DNA from: Callipepla californica brunnescens
Lineage: Eukaryota; Chordata; Aves; Galliformes; Odontophoridae
NCBI GenBank assembly: GCA_023055505.1
Contig: JALIRH010000061.1
Span: 209,501 to 273,500, forward strand
Reading direction: 5' to 3'
DNA length: 64,000 bases
Part shown: positions 53,091-64,000 of the stretch, piece by piece
How positions within the stretch are numbered: the first letter of the stretch is position 1
How the letters are laid out: every line of letters starts with the position of its first letter
The notes under the pieces: generated by a model
Database searches by the model: none
What the model saw: the letters and a program-made list of their open reading frames with translations, nothing else
What the model was told of the DNA's origin: nothing
Position numbers and translations under genes: made by a program

Positions 53091-56000
53091 AATTAAAAAA
53101 TAGCAAACTGCTGCACTAAGTAGTTTGCAGTTGGCACAGTTCACTTTTTGTTATTTTGACTATGTGGTCTCAGTGCCTCAAAGACGCAGTTCCCAGGGAA
53201 GCGTCCTCATCTCTGGACTACAGACTCAGACTCCCATTTGCTTCGTTTCTCTCACTAGCCTCATAAATCTTGCATTCCTTTTCTGCAGAGCTGTATGGCT
53301 TCAGCAGGAACATGGCTCCATGCCAAGCTGCAGACTCTCACTTCTGAGAAACTGAAGGAGCAAACTGAATCCCCTTCATAGCCAGTGAGGTTCAGAAAAC
53401 CACCCCTGTCATTTTGGGGGTTAAGCAATTCCACAACTGCTTGACCATAGCTCCTGCAGCTGAGAGGATAATTCCCTGTGCTGCAGAAGTAATGAAGTTA
53501 GCCTTGTATACCCAAATCCCTAATCTCCCTTAGTCCACACAATATTCCCAAATCCTTGCTACATCTCCTACACCTGCTTGGCCAGCTAAATGGCAGCATA
53601 TGTGAGTTAGGCTGGTGTATCACTACGATGGAGATGCCTGTCCACTGCCTGCTGCTCTCTCAGGGACTCAGTAAAGGCTGAATTATACCAGCCTTAGCCT
53701 CACTGTGTCATTAGCTTGGCTCATTTCTGCCTAGTTTCTGGTCTTATCAAATCTGCAGGCCCATGGGACTTCTGTCTTCTCCAGTTGCTGAGGCACAAAC
53801 AAACAGAGACATTACAATTGCATAAATCCAATTTACTTAAGAAATCATAACAAAACACTATTCACCAGAAAGATGGGATCTCATTGAGACAAACCTGATT
53901 TCTCCATCCTCTCACTATGGAGGATTTCCTGGACTTGAGAACTTCCCTCAACTGAACATCTTTCACTATACTGCTGAAAGTGAGTGTGAGTCCTTGTGGT
54001 CTGTGTGATAGAAATCTGCTGATCATCCCACTCCACTAGACATTCCTCTGACACATTTGATTGTATTAGTTATTCCAAACGTCTGTGCTGTAGTGAATAG
54101 AGTTAAGAGTAAGTTAGGAAAGTTTCTTTCAGGGAAAATAAAAGTGCAGCTGATACTAACAAAAGGAAGTATTTCAAGTTTTTTTACATACTTTTGTTCT
54201 TTTTATAGTCTTATGACATATACTGCTCTGTAATTAGTATAATGTAGATATGATATACATATGTATAATATGCACATATACTGATGAGCATCACTGAGTG
54301 CTTATAGGCCGAAAAGGTGGAACTGAAGAAAAAATCTGCCTATTGAAATCTGCAGTACATGATATTGATTTGATCCAATTTGCAGTTGATAGTTGGATAG
54401 TTTTAGCTTCTGTGAGGAAGACATGTTTTTTCCTGAAGAACTATTTTAATGCAAATGGCAATAGTTGAATGACTAAAGAAACACAGTTAAGTCCCATACG
54501 TTTCGAAAAACTTTAGGCTCTTGACTTCAGCATAAGCAAGCATTTTGGAAGGGTGGGGTTATACCATTTTTGCTTATTTGTGAATTTTTAAAATACAGTT
54601 ATAAGCTTAAACAATAACTGATTCACTTTTATTCAATAAAAATAAAGCCATATGTATAGCAGTTTAACAGACAGTAGGAGGGGCAGAAAAATTTAATTCT
54701 TTAGTCAGTTTTAAATGAATCTTAGAATCCATAGACCTGAAAAATTTCCATATTTCCAAGCTGTACAGTAGTGCTTATTTGCATAAAATGTCAGACTGCT
54801 ATGAAGGGTTGTCATGTAGCTTTTAAGGAAGAAAGCTTAAATATGTGTATTAAAAAAGTAAAACTAAAAGCTGGAATACTTGTGTGAACTGTTTTTATAA
54901 TAATTCAGGAAATGACTCAGTTGGCATTTTCCTGCATCAGATCCCTTTTGGTTGGTACTGTTTAAATTTCACTGGAAGGTATTTGTAGGTGGACGTACAT
55001 TCACACAAAAACATGTTTTCAGAAGTATATGGACATCATGTGAGTTTCTCAGAAATAAGTAATAAGTGCATCCCACAGTTAACTCTAAACTCCTCTGTCT
55101 TCCATCCAGAAGAATCAAAAAAATTTCCTGGGCAAAGGTAACTCTACGTGTAGCTCCTACACATGCCTATCTGGATATATATCTGTCTCTGTAGAGACTT
55201 GAAAGCTCATGTGGAAGTGACAAGTGCCAAAACACTTGGATCCAGTCCACGAGTCAAACATAATTTAATCCTGAATTATTTAGCTGCTGATTTTATAAGG
55301 CGGCGTCCAGATCCATGTATTTACAAACTTATATTTTACTGGTGAGCTCCATTTTATGTAGCTGTCATGTAGGGGATGTATCATACTGCTTAAAGCTAGT
55401 GCAACATCCCTATGGCACCTGGGATCCATCCTGTATTCCTCCACAAAGTGCATGATGCTCCACTCTCCTCTTATTCAAATCTCAAAAAAGGCAAGCTAAA
55501 ACCAAATGTCACATCTACATTTTTTCTGAAGCATTTTTGAAAATGGTTTCAGTAAATAAATAACAAAGTATGCATATGAAGTAATAAAACAAATTTATAT
55601 TTTGAAAGATGGAAGCTATATTCTTTGTATGTGGAGCTACAAACATCCTAGATAGGACACTTTTATAAAATCACTTTTCACCAAAAGTTATCTGATTATA
55701 GCTGTTTTATTTTTATAATACGAAACACGGTTTAACTTCAGAGCTCTGTGAAATTATCAGTTCTGCCTTATTCACAGAAAATGCTTGAGCTTGTAGAATC
55801 TGACAAGTGAAGCTTGAAATGTGCAGCTGGAAATTTAATTTGAAGCTTAGACTTTAGCAAATCATCCCTTTAACAGCAATCCAAGTATTCTTACAAAGTG
55901 TGTTCCAAGGACATCCAATAATGTACAGCTGTGCAACTTTCGTGTACCCTAGTTTCTACCACAGTAACATTACTTTGTATTTAAATAATTCAGTATTTTT

Positions 56001-56949
56001 TTTTTTTTGCATTTGTATGTGAAAAGACTCTAAAGTTGCTAGACTGTGAAAACTTTTTATAACAATTATGATCTTAAACAAACAGTGCTTTTTGGGAGAG
56101 AATTTTTAGTTGCTGACATCACTGTTGTCTGCTGAAGACAGAAACTGTCCAGAAACAACATGCAAATTATATGTTATTACATTTGTGTATATTTGGAACT
56201 CAAGTCCTGCAGTTCTGAAAGTAATGAGAATTTTGCCTTAAGAAAAATTGAACTCCATGTGTAAGTGAGAAAACATTATTTTGGGGATATGACGAACCCT
56301 AAGCTGTAGAATCTACTCATGCTGAAAATCAGCAAGGTGAATAATATGAGATATGAGCTTTGGTTCTTGCTATTTTTATGCAGTATATGCTTTTACTCAT
56401 TCAGATGAGTCTGGATGATTCTGCTTCTTAAAACTTCTTTGTTATGATGTAATTAAGAATCATCCAGGTTAACCTATATTGTAATCGGTTTTACCAAATA
56501 TTACCCATATATATTTATACATCCTTAGCTAATATTTGGGAACTTATGGATGGGGAAAAAAAGTTGTAAGAGTGGTTAGGATTTCTTTGTATTCCAAAAA
56601 CAACTTTTTATAACAGCAAGATGACAGAGTATGTTCTATATAGACTTATCAATTAAACCTAAGAAACAAACAGTTCAAATGTTGAGGTCTCGTACACCCA
56701 TATGTATAAAATTAAAGGCTTATTTCCAGGTTTTGCTAGGCATTGAACAACAGTTATAGAAATCAGTGGGATGTGTGAAGTGCTCAGCACCATGGATGAG
56801 TCTGACCAGGTTCCTAAAGACAAATTAGAGGTCTCATCTGCATGCAGTTATTTTAAAGAATGTGACCAGATGTTAAAAAGCACTAACTATGGTGCCAAAT
56901 ACACCACTATTTTCATGATTTGCTGTAATACTTCAAAATAAGATCAAAG

Positions 56950-56974
56950 TTTTCTTTTTTTTTTTTTTTTTCTC
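56950..56974. repeat. Poly(T) tract just before a CR1 fragment
   Basis: TTTC followed by 17 T and TCTCT. It lies 10 bp upstream of the CR1 fragment at 56984. Confidence 0.92.
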
Positions 56975-56983
56975 TATTAAACA

Positions 56984-57115
56984 CTATAGAATCACAGAAC
57001 TTTTGAGTTTGGAAAGAATGTCTTGAGATAGTCCCCTGTCAGTGCAAGGTCCTTACAGCAGGTTGTTCACAGCTGTATATTTGAACAGCTCCATGGATGA
57101 AGACTCAACAGCTTT
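56984..57115 (-). mobile_element. CR1 LINE 3' fragment, antisense to DCN
   Basis: The + strand starts CTATAGAATCACAGAAC, a form of the reverse CR1 terminal repeat. It continues 'gagtttggaaagaatgtctt', 'cagcaggttgttcacag' and 'gatgaagactcaaca', matching the order of an antisense CR1 3' UTR subfamily. It is short and diverged. Confidence 0.78.
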
Positions 57116-57466
57116 GTGAGCAAGCTATTTGGACAAAAATATCTTAATGTCTTTGCAATTCCATTTATGAAATTAAAATATACATATTTTAAAAGATAGT
57201 CAATATATGTATACATTTTAAATCTGAGAACAGTATTTATTATGCATTCTGCAGTCATGTACAGGAGACACTGCTGATATTTGCGAACATAATTCCAAGT
57301 CAACTCTGATTAAACTTCAGAAATATTTATTGAAAATTTTATTGGCATTCTACCTGGTGATATCTGCTTCTGTCAGATGTCCATATTGAGACTCCATTAA
57401 TGTCTGTATTTATACCAGCTGTTCATTCATTCATTTGGTGTTTCATATTCTGTTTTTTTTAATTGT

Positions 57467-57501
57467 TATTATTTTATTTTTATTTTATTTTGTTTTGTTT
57501 T
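57467..57501. repeat. (TTTTA)n / (TTTTG)n simple repeat
   Basis: T-rich pentamer repeat, directly visible. Confidence 0.9.
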
Positions 57502-58329
57502 CATTAAATGATTATGTAGGAAAAAAACATTAACTTTGTGGTCAATCAGAATGACTATTAAAGATTTGCTCTATTCCAAGTCACACTATGAAAAGGAAGC
57601 TGGGTAAAGAGAGTGTTATTTAACACTAAATAATTTAATTTCCATTACTTCATTGGACTTATATATCAGATATTCAGAAAATAGTCCCATAGAGAGTCTT
57701 TAATTTAAACTGTCTGATGTTCTTTTGGCAGTTGTAGAGAAACCAAGAGATTTGTTCTCCAGAAAACTTGGACATAGTTTCAGTTGACAGAAAAGTGGGG
57801 GTTTGTGGATTTTTTTATTTTATTTTATATTTTTTAAGGTGGACCTTACTGCAAGTTATTCAGTTACCGTCAAACAATATTTTTTCTGGAAATGCTTATA
57901 ATTAGCAACCACTCTTCTTTCAATAAAAAAAATCTACTACTCTTTAAATAGTAGAAAATGCCCTCTATCCAGAAAGACTAACACAGTGAAATCGATAAAT
58001 GCCATATTTGTTTCTGAAATCAATTTTTATTCATGAAATTCAGAAGGGTTAAATGCTTTAGAAATAATGTTGACAAACTCAAGATATATCAGATGTATTT
58101 TAGAAAACTGCATAATGTAAATGTTAAATAAATTTCAATTTACCATAGCAAAATAAAACTTCCTTTCACTCTTTGGAGACAGAAATGCTGTCAAACAAGT
58201 CTTCATAAGCTTCTTCAGGAAATGAGTTTTAGAAATGTTTACTGAAAGGAAATTGTAACTAAGGAAATTACTGGCCACTGTTTGAAGTTTATTTCAAAGT
58301 CAATTTTTTATTCTTATCACTGACCCTAG

Positions 58330-58442
58330 GTCTGGAAAGAGTGCCAAAAGATCTCCCCCCTGACACAACTCTGCTGGATTTACAGAACAACAAAATCACT
58401 GAAATTAAAGAAGGAGATTTCAAGAATTTGAAGAATCTTCAT
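58330..58442 (+). CDS. DCN: Decorin, exon 3: first leucine-rich repeat (partial CDS)
   Basis: This 113-bp exon begins GT, completing Gly69 whose first base ends exon 2, and encodes residues 69-106, ending with the complete codon His106. The protein runs [20 protein letters not shown], then [11 protein letters not shown], then KNLKNLH, a typical SLRP first leucine-rich repeat with LxLxxNxI at residues 84-91. This repeat joins the N-terminal cysteine cap to the concave collagen-binding face. Length (113 bp) and phase match human DCN exon 3. Acceptor CCCTAG ends at 58329 and donor GTAAGT begins at 58443, an ideal consensus. The next exon should open with the Ala codon following His106. I did not find it before 64000. 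Confidence 0.97.
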
Positions 58443-58463
58443 GTAAGTGTATACCTGAACTAG

Positions 58464-58488
58464 CACACACACACACAAACACACACAA
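58464..58488. repeat. (CA)n microsatellite just inside intron 3
   Basis: About 12 CA units with one AAAC interruption, 22 bp after the exon 3 donor. Confidence 0.93.
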
Positions 58489-61400
58489 ATTGGATAGAAA
58501 AGGTGATTTTGGCATAGTACCCATGTTTTTAAAGAAAATTTATTAAGTAGTCTGTGATTTTCCTCCATCATCTCAATCTTTTTTGTCTAATTTCTCTCCT
58601 GTAAACTCTCTCCTCATGCCACTAAATATCTTCATTAGTTTTCTTCTCTTTTTAAGTGTCTCTTTTCCATTCAGCTCCTGTTTTCTGTCATAATTTCTCT
58701 TGCCTTTTATTTCCTTTGTCACAGTGGTTTGATTATTTCCAGTAAAAAATGCTTCTTCTCAATCCTCACTCATCACTCACTCATTACTGTATTCCTTCCT
58801 CTCCTGCCTCTGAGCTCATGGAGTGCTCTATTTACTCTGTGTGTCATCAGTTTTTCTTTTCTAATTTTAGCTCAAACATCCCTTCAAGCTGAAATTCTTC
58901 CTGCTGCACTACAATAAATCTATGGTTTTGCCAGTAGTCACCTATTAGCAAAATTCTACCTCATCCATCTTTACCTGCCAACACTACTCTTCCAACACTA
59001 CTGACCACTTTCCCTTTGCTATCACCTGAACAAGTATTTTTTCAATTAAGAATCTACATTCATCCATTTGTACTTGAAAATGATAAGTATTTATCTCCTT
59101 AAGTTCTTCGAAATTTTGTCTTAAATTTCTTTGAGCAGCTTTGAACAATTACTAGGGATACATTGTATCATTGTAGACTGTCTGACTATAATTGAGGGAG
59201 TTGCATGAGTAGATCATGATGAGGTTCTTGTCATAAAATTTTAGCAGCTGCTGCATAGATGTCTACATCTGGTCTTGAATAAGATGTTTAGGCCCCAAAT
59301 TGTTTTTGTTTTTGTTTTCTTTTCAATTCTTGTGCTTTCCCATCAGATTTGACAATCTACTTCCTTCCTGCTTTTTTGGTTTTCATCCACCTTGGAGAAG
59401 TGTCCTGTTTTTTCAGTGAAGACCATCTACTGGGTACTAAAACAAAACACAAAAGAACATTTTCAGTGAAACTACTCTTTTCCAATCCTTCTTCGCAACA
59501 CTGCAGTAAATAGTACTGGATATGAAAGGTGCTGGCACCAATAATATCTTCCTGCTTGGAGCATAGCTCAGGTCCTCATTATACCTTGTGCTGTGAGTTA
59601 AGCTGTTGTGAGTCAATTCATCTTGCTGCCTTTTTGTATATTTTTAATTTCCTTTTAAAGCAGTTATAATTTAACACTGAATTAAACAGGTAACACTTCA
59701 GGGAAGACATAATTTCTTAACATTAGTCTCAAAAGTAGCCAGGTGTATTTAGGGACCGGTGGAAATCAAACAGAAGAGTGACAACAGTAACATAGGTTTC
59801 ACCAAATGACCTACAAAACAATCTGACTTTCTGAGGTTTCCTCAGTAAGGAAAAATAGTTCTTCTATCTTCTCCAAAAATAACGATTTACCCATGTAGTA
59901 CATTTATGCAATTAAGCACTACCTTCATGCTTGACAAGCATCATTCTTCTCTTCATGTAAGATGTGGAAATGATTCCCATCACCTCACTTACAATATTCT
60001 TCAGAGTCATAGTAAAAGGGGAATACTGCTTTTAGATAAGCAAATCTCAAAAGTTTTGCTGTTGACAGTGGTCCTTTTTTTTTTTTAAGGATATGTGTGT
60101 GCATGTGTCTGATGTATATGTATATATCTCACATATATACTTTTTTTAATCATATTCTCAGATACACTTCATGGACTTGTGACACTTCACAGTGTGTTGT
60201 TCAAAAGTTTCTGGACTTATACCAAAATATGAAACCTTTTAAGACTCCAATAACCAGAAAGAGTTGCATAAATTATAGCTTTTACTGTTCCAAAATCTGA
60301 AATGGTCAGAAACTGCAGTCAGTCTTTTGCATAAAAATACCACTTGCATAAGCATTTAAGGAACAATTCTCTATAATCTCAATTCATACATATTTGATTA
60401 AAAAAAATTTCACATTCATTTTATTCCTTTGAACAAACCTTTTAGATTAATTCCTCATGGCTGTAGACATCAGCTTCCATAGTTATAACAGTTTTAGAAG
60501 AAATTTTCATGAAGAAGTTGAATTGAAGTTCAATTTGTGCTAAAAGCTATAATAAGGAGAAGAAAAGGGATTTCTTTATCCTGTCCATGTCTTTTCTTTC
60601 AGTATAAATGTAACTGATTAAGCTCTTAAATAGAATGTAAAGAGGACTTAATAACTACAGAGATGATCTGTGTAAATAAAAGAAATTTCTTGAGAAGGTC
60701 AAAGAGCAGTCAAAATTTTTAGCTGGGGAGTAATGGCAGACTAGTAGAAAAGGATTCAACTGAGGGAATATTTAAGTGCAAATGATATATGCCTGCAAAG
60801 GAATACACCCAGAATACACCGAAGTAAAATGTGGTGGTATACCTGATATTTTTATAGTTTTCAATTAATCCAGGAAAATATGACTGAGCTGTCAGAGTTG
60901 TTCTGAAAAAGCTGAATGAGACTACAAACTATAAAAATGAAACATGAAATGGACTTTCATTGGAGAACTCAAGACAATAATGAAAAAAAATACCTTGAAG
61001 AAATATTTTTTTAGGGCTAAGGACAACATTTTGCAGTTTCAGAAAATCATTGGATATCATGTAAATTATTTGCTTATGATTTAAATTTGCGCCAAAGCTT
61101 TTAGAAAAAGCAGAAGAGATCTTTTTATGCAGCTGTCAGAATTTTCCAGGAAAACTGAAACTCCTGAAGAAAATACAATACTTTGACCCCATGGAATTTT
61201 TAAAAATGTGAAATATTACATAAGTATGCTGAAGGAGGAATTTACAAAAACAGCACATGCAGTTGCATGCTGTGTGGCAAAGCCAAAACAAACCAGCATA
61301 ATACCTGTCACTTTGGAAAGGAGGTAACAGAATCAACTGTTTATGAGATCAGTCAATTTGCACAAATTACAGAATAGTAACTGCATGCTTTTCAAAAAGA

Positions 61401-62120
61401 AATTTTTCAAAGGCACAGTGCTGGTACAGTGAAGGAAGATGAATACACTATTGGGCTGAAATCAAATGGAAAATTGCTGAATTTAAGTTGATGGGTGTGT
61501 GCAAAGCCATGGTTCCACGTACAACAGAGCCCAACCTACCTTCATTTATTCTTTAAAAACTGCATAGAAGAGATAAAAGGATCTCAGCTTGGGGCTTAAA
61601 TTTACAACTGTATCCACAGTAAGTGATTAACAATGTTAAATTTATGGGCAAACAAACCAAAACATTCTATGTAGTGACATGTTATGGAAGAAATAGTGTT
61701 GTGCACTAAAATGTTTTATGCCCTCAGTATTTTTATTATTATTTATTTATACCAGAATAGGGTTCCCTATGGAAGGACAAGAGCCTAGAACAGCTGAGGA
61801 GAAGTCTAAGAACATCTTAGGATACATCTGGGGTACAGATAATTTCCTGACAGATAAAGAAATTAATGAAAGAACACAGACTTTGCATGACTCCTTTCTA
61901 CTTCAGTTCCCTTTTCACAGGAATGATCAAAGGAGAAATTAAGTAAACATGCTGCTTTTTGAATCACAAATTAAAGACTGTACAGTAACTACTAGCTCAC
62001 TGTAAAAAAATAGGCAGAAATCTCTGCCCAAGTTCTACTTGTGAATTCAACTCCCACTGTCACCTAGCAGGTATTCATAATAGGACTGAGCAATAATTAT
62101 GTCATCTCCACCTTAGAGCT

Positions 62121-62300
62121 TCTTAGAATTATAGAATATCCCAAGTTCAAACCATAATTGTTAAGCATTGTCCAGATGCTTCTTGAACTCTGGTGGGTCC
62201 CTGACAAATATGAGCAGGAAGAAGATGTTAATCTTTCTGATATGCAGCACTCCCTTAGAGAGATCTCATTTCTCAGACTCTCTTTTGCATTGTGCTGAAC
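62121..62300 (-). mobile_element. CR1-like LINE 3' fragment in DCN intron 3
   Basis: The + strand reads TTAGAATTATAGAATATCCC, then 'aagcattgtccagatgcttc' and 'ttgaactctggtgggtccct', which is the order of an antisense CR1 3' UTR subfamily. It then decays through 'atgttaatctttctgatatg'. The right limit is uncertain. Confidence 0.7.
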
Positions 62301-62500
62301 TCACGATGAGATTTTCCACTGAAACAAACAATGTGCAACACATAACATGCATGAAAAAAACTTTTTTTTTTTTTGTTGATGTGCAGAGGACAAAGATTTT
62401 TTTGTGTGAGCAAAACAACAGCAGGAAAAAGTACTTTTAGATCCTCAAAATTTTGAAAAGTTTAGAATACTAAAAAAATAATAACAATAGAACACTGCAG

Positions 62501-62537
62501 TAAAATAAATAAATAATAAATAAAGTAAACAAGTAAA
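62501..62537. repeat. (AAAT)n simple repeat
   Basis: TAAA and AATA units over about 37 bp, directly visible. Confidence 0.9.
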
Positions 62538-64000
62538 TTATGATAAAGTGAAAGACCTAAATGCTTGCTCCAGGAGACAACAGTAGTGTCGAAATGTTCT
62601 CTAGAATGCCAGAACATTAGGATTATTTTTATTGGAGCAATAAAATGCAGATCCAGCTGTTCTCTGGTCATCTGTGCAAGTCACGTTACACAATGCTTCC
62701 GAGTGACAGCTCAAATTTGCTGCAAACTAAAGCTTCAGCAGGCTCTTTGGCTTGGTGAGATTACCCAACAAGGTGCTGTGGATGTGATCGAATTGCTTTC
62801 TGTAGTTTTCTTTCTTTTATACTGACAGGTTTGTTTCAATGCCTTGAAATCTCTTCCTTCACAGTTTGTCCACGTCTTCCCTCTCCTTTCCATGCCATCT
62901 CTTATTTTTTGCCTTTCCTAGCTATGGCCACTTGGTCCATTTTACTAAAGCTCATCAAAGAATTTAAGTAACAACCTAAAAAAATATAGTTGCACCACCA
63001 TGCTTTTTTAATACCTTTATTTTTTTCTCTGCATTAAGACTGTAGATCATATGTTCCTCATCAGACAAAACATCTGGAACTCTGTTCAGAGACCTCCTTG
63101 GATTTTGGGCCTCTTGGTTCCTTAATTTTACCAATCTTTATGATTTTTAAAAGTAATGCTTATTTTGTAAAATTCTATCTTCCAGTAAGACAAAGAGAAG
63201 GAAATAAAAAGGTTTTTTTTTGTTAGTTTGTTTCCCCTCCACATGTACACTCACCATTAAGATTTGACAGGAAAGCTTGACTATATACGAGTACTGTAAC
63301 ATACAAGTATGATTTAGCAACTGAAACCATCAGGCAAACAAAAAGGACCAAATTTATTAATATTTTTATTTGGATGCTGACTCCTGAGCTTACCGTTCTT
63401 AAGGCAGTACTTTTGCTAGCAGCACTACAATAAAACAACAGGTAATAATAAAATACATAACCCAGGAAATTAAAGAAATTCCTTCGGGTCAGCAGATTGA
63501 TTTTTTAGTTTAAACCCTGAAGGCCGCATGCATCATTAAAGATCTGATGTTAGGTAAGAGCATCATACCCAGCTGGCAAAACAGATGTATCAGCACATAT
63601 TAGGGTTGATAACAATTTGCTGATTGTACTACAGTTCATTTCGGTTTTTGGCAAGGCTCCTACTTCAAAACTCTTCTAAACTAAGAAGGACAGATATAAG
63701 GATGGAAACTCCACAGAACCCTGAGGTTCATAATGAAATGACACCAAAATAATGCCCCTCTCTTCACTCCTGGCCAGGGTAAAAATTGCAGGTTTTGGTA
63801 ACCCCAAGAATACTATACTAGTTCCTATATAATGTCCACATGCTCACTCTGAAGTTTATTTTTTGACAAGAGCATGCCAGCAAGTGTTTGAAACTCTGTC
63901 TGACCTGTGAATCCCTCTTTTTTGTTCAGGGAATGAATATTTGAGGCAGAAACCAGGCCAGAGGGAGGTAAATGGCCAGACTCCCATGGACCTCAGTGAA

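Larger units (their letters stand above)
41884..58329 (+). other. DCN: Decorin intron 2, about 16.4 kb
   Basis: A phase 1 intron from GTAAGC at 41884 to CCCTAG at 58329, preceded by a pyrimidine stretch and a CACTGAC branch-point-like string at about 58319-58325. It contains a 2 kb reverse CR1 (43091 to about 45125), another reverse CR1 scrap near 57000, several simple repeats and a GC-rich patch at about 52590-52830. I found no additional exon. The long remaining stretches, including 45130-52580 and 52840-56940, show nothing I recognise. Confidence 0.9.
58443..64000 (+). other. DCN: Decorin intron 3 (continues past window)
   Basis: The intron begins GTAAGT and runs at least 5.5 kb to the window edge. 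It opens with a CA repeat and contains one diverged CR1 fragment and A/T-rich simple repeats. Pyrimidine-rich DNA at about 58560-58920 has no recognisable origin. No sequence encoding the next decorin repeats was found on either strand. Confidence 0.88.

Noticed and set aside
58443..64000. Search for decorin exon 4
   Set aside because: No sequence encoding the next leucine-rich repeats after His106 was seen; the exon is presumably beyond the window.
1..64000. CRISPR arrays, bacterial operons, tRNA or rRNA genes
   Set aside because: The window is vertebrate nuclear DNA. I saw no regularly spaced repeats, no cloverleaf-like tRNA boxes and no rRNA sequence.

Overview
The window is AT-rich vertebrate DNA, almost certainly from a bird and most likely a galliform such as chicken. 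The evidence is eight CR1 LINE fragments, an internally deleted mariner element of the Galluhop (Mariner1_GG) type, and the 5' part of the small leucine-rich proteoglycan gene decorin (DCN), whose encoded N-terminus is of avian type. I cannot prove the species from sequence alone.

DCN on the + strand is the only gene I can support. It starts with a non-coding leader exon (about 37300-37653). Exon 2 (41651-41883) carries the start codon, signal peptide, propeptide, glycosaminoglycan-attachment serine and N-terminal cysteine cluster. Exon 3 (58330-58442, 113 bp) carries the first leucine-rich repeat. Introns are about 4.0 kb, 16.4 kb and more than 5.5 kb. I found no exon 4, so the rest of the gene lies beyond the right edge. 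The three splice junctions are GT-AG, and exon 2 ends in phase 1 exactly where exon 3 completes the codon.

Positions 1-37290 look like non-coding intergenic DNA upstream of DCN. In mammals the SLRP cluster runs DCN-LUM-KERA-EPYC away from this side, and the 5' side of DCN is a gene desert, which fits. The region holds the mariner relic (6104-6657), five CR1 pieces, simple repeats and a few palindromes. Intron 2 holds a 2 kb reverse-oriented CR1 (43091 to about 45125) with a decayed reverse transcriptase, plus a second CR1 scrap. Intron 3 holds another CR1 scrap.

The points most worth a second look are: (1) the decorin attachment serine sits in Gly-Ser-Ala-Asp rather than Ser-Gly; (2) the leader carries several minimal upstream reading frames, including a two-codon one ending one codon before the decorin start, an arrangement that appears shared with human DCN; (3) the Galluhop deletion derivative has both ends and its TA duplication recognisable. 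I found no convincing novel multi-gene system.
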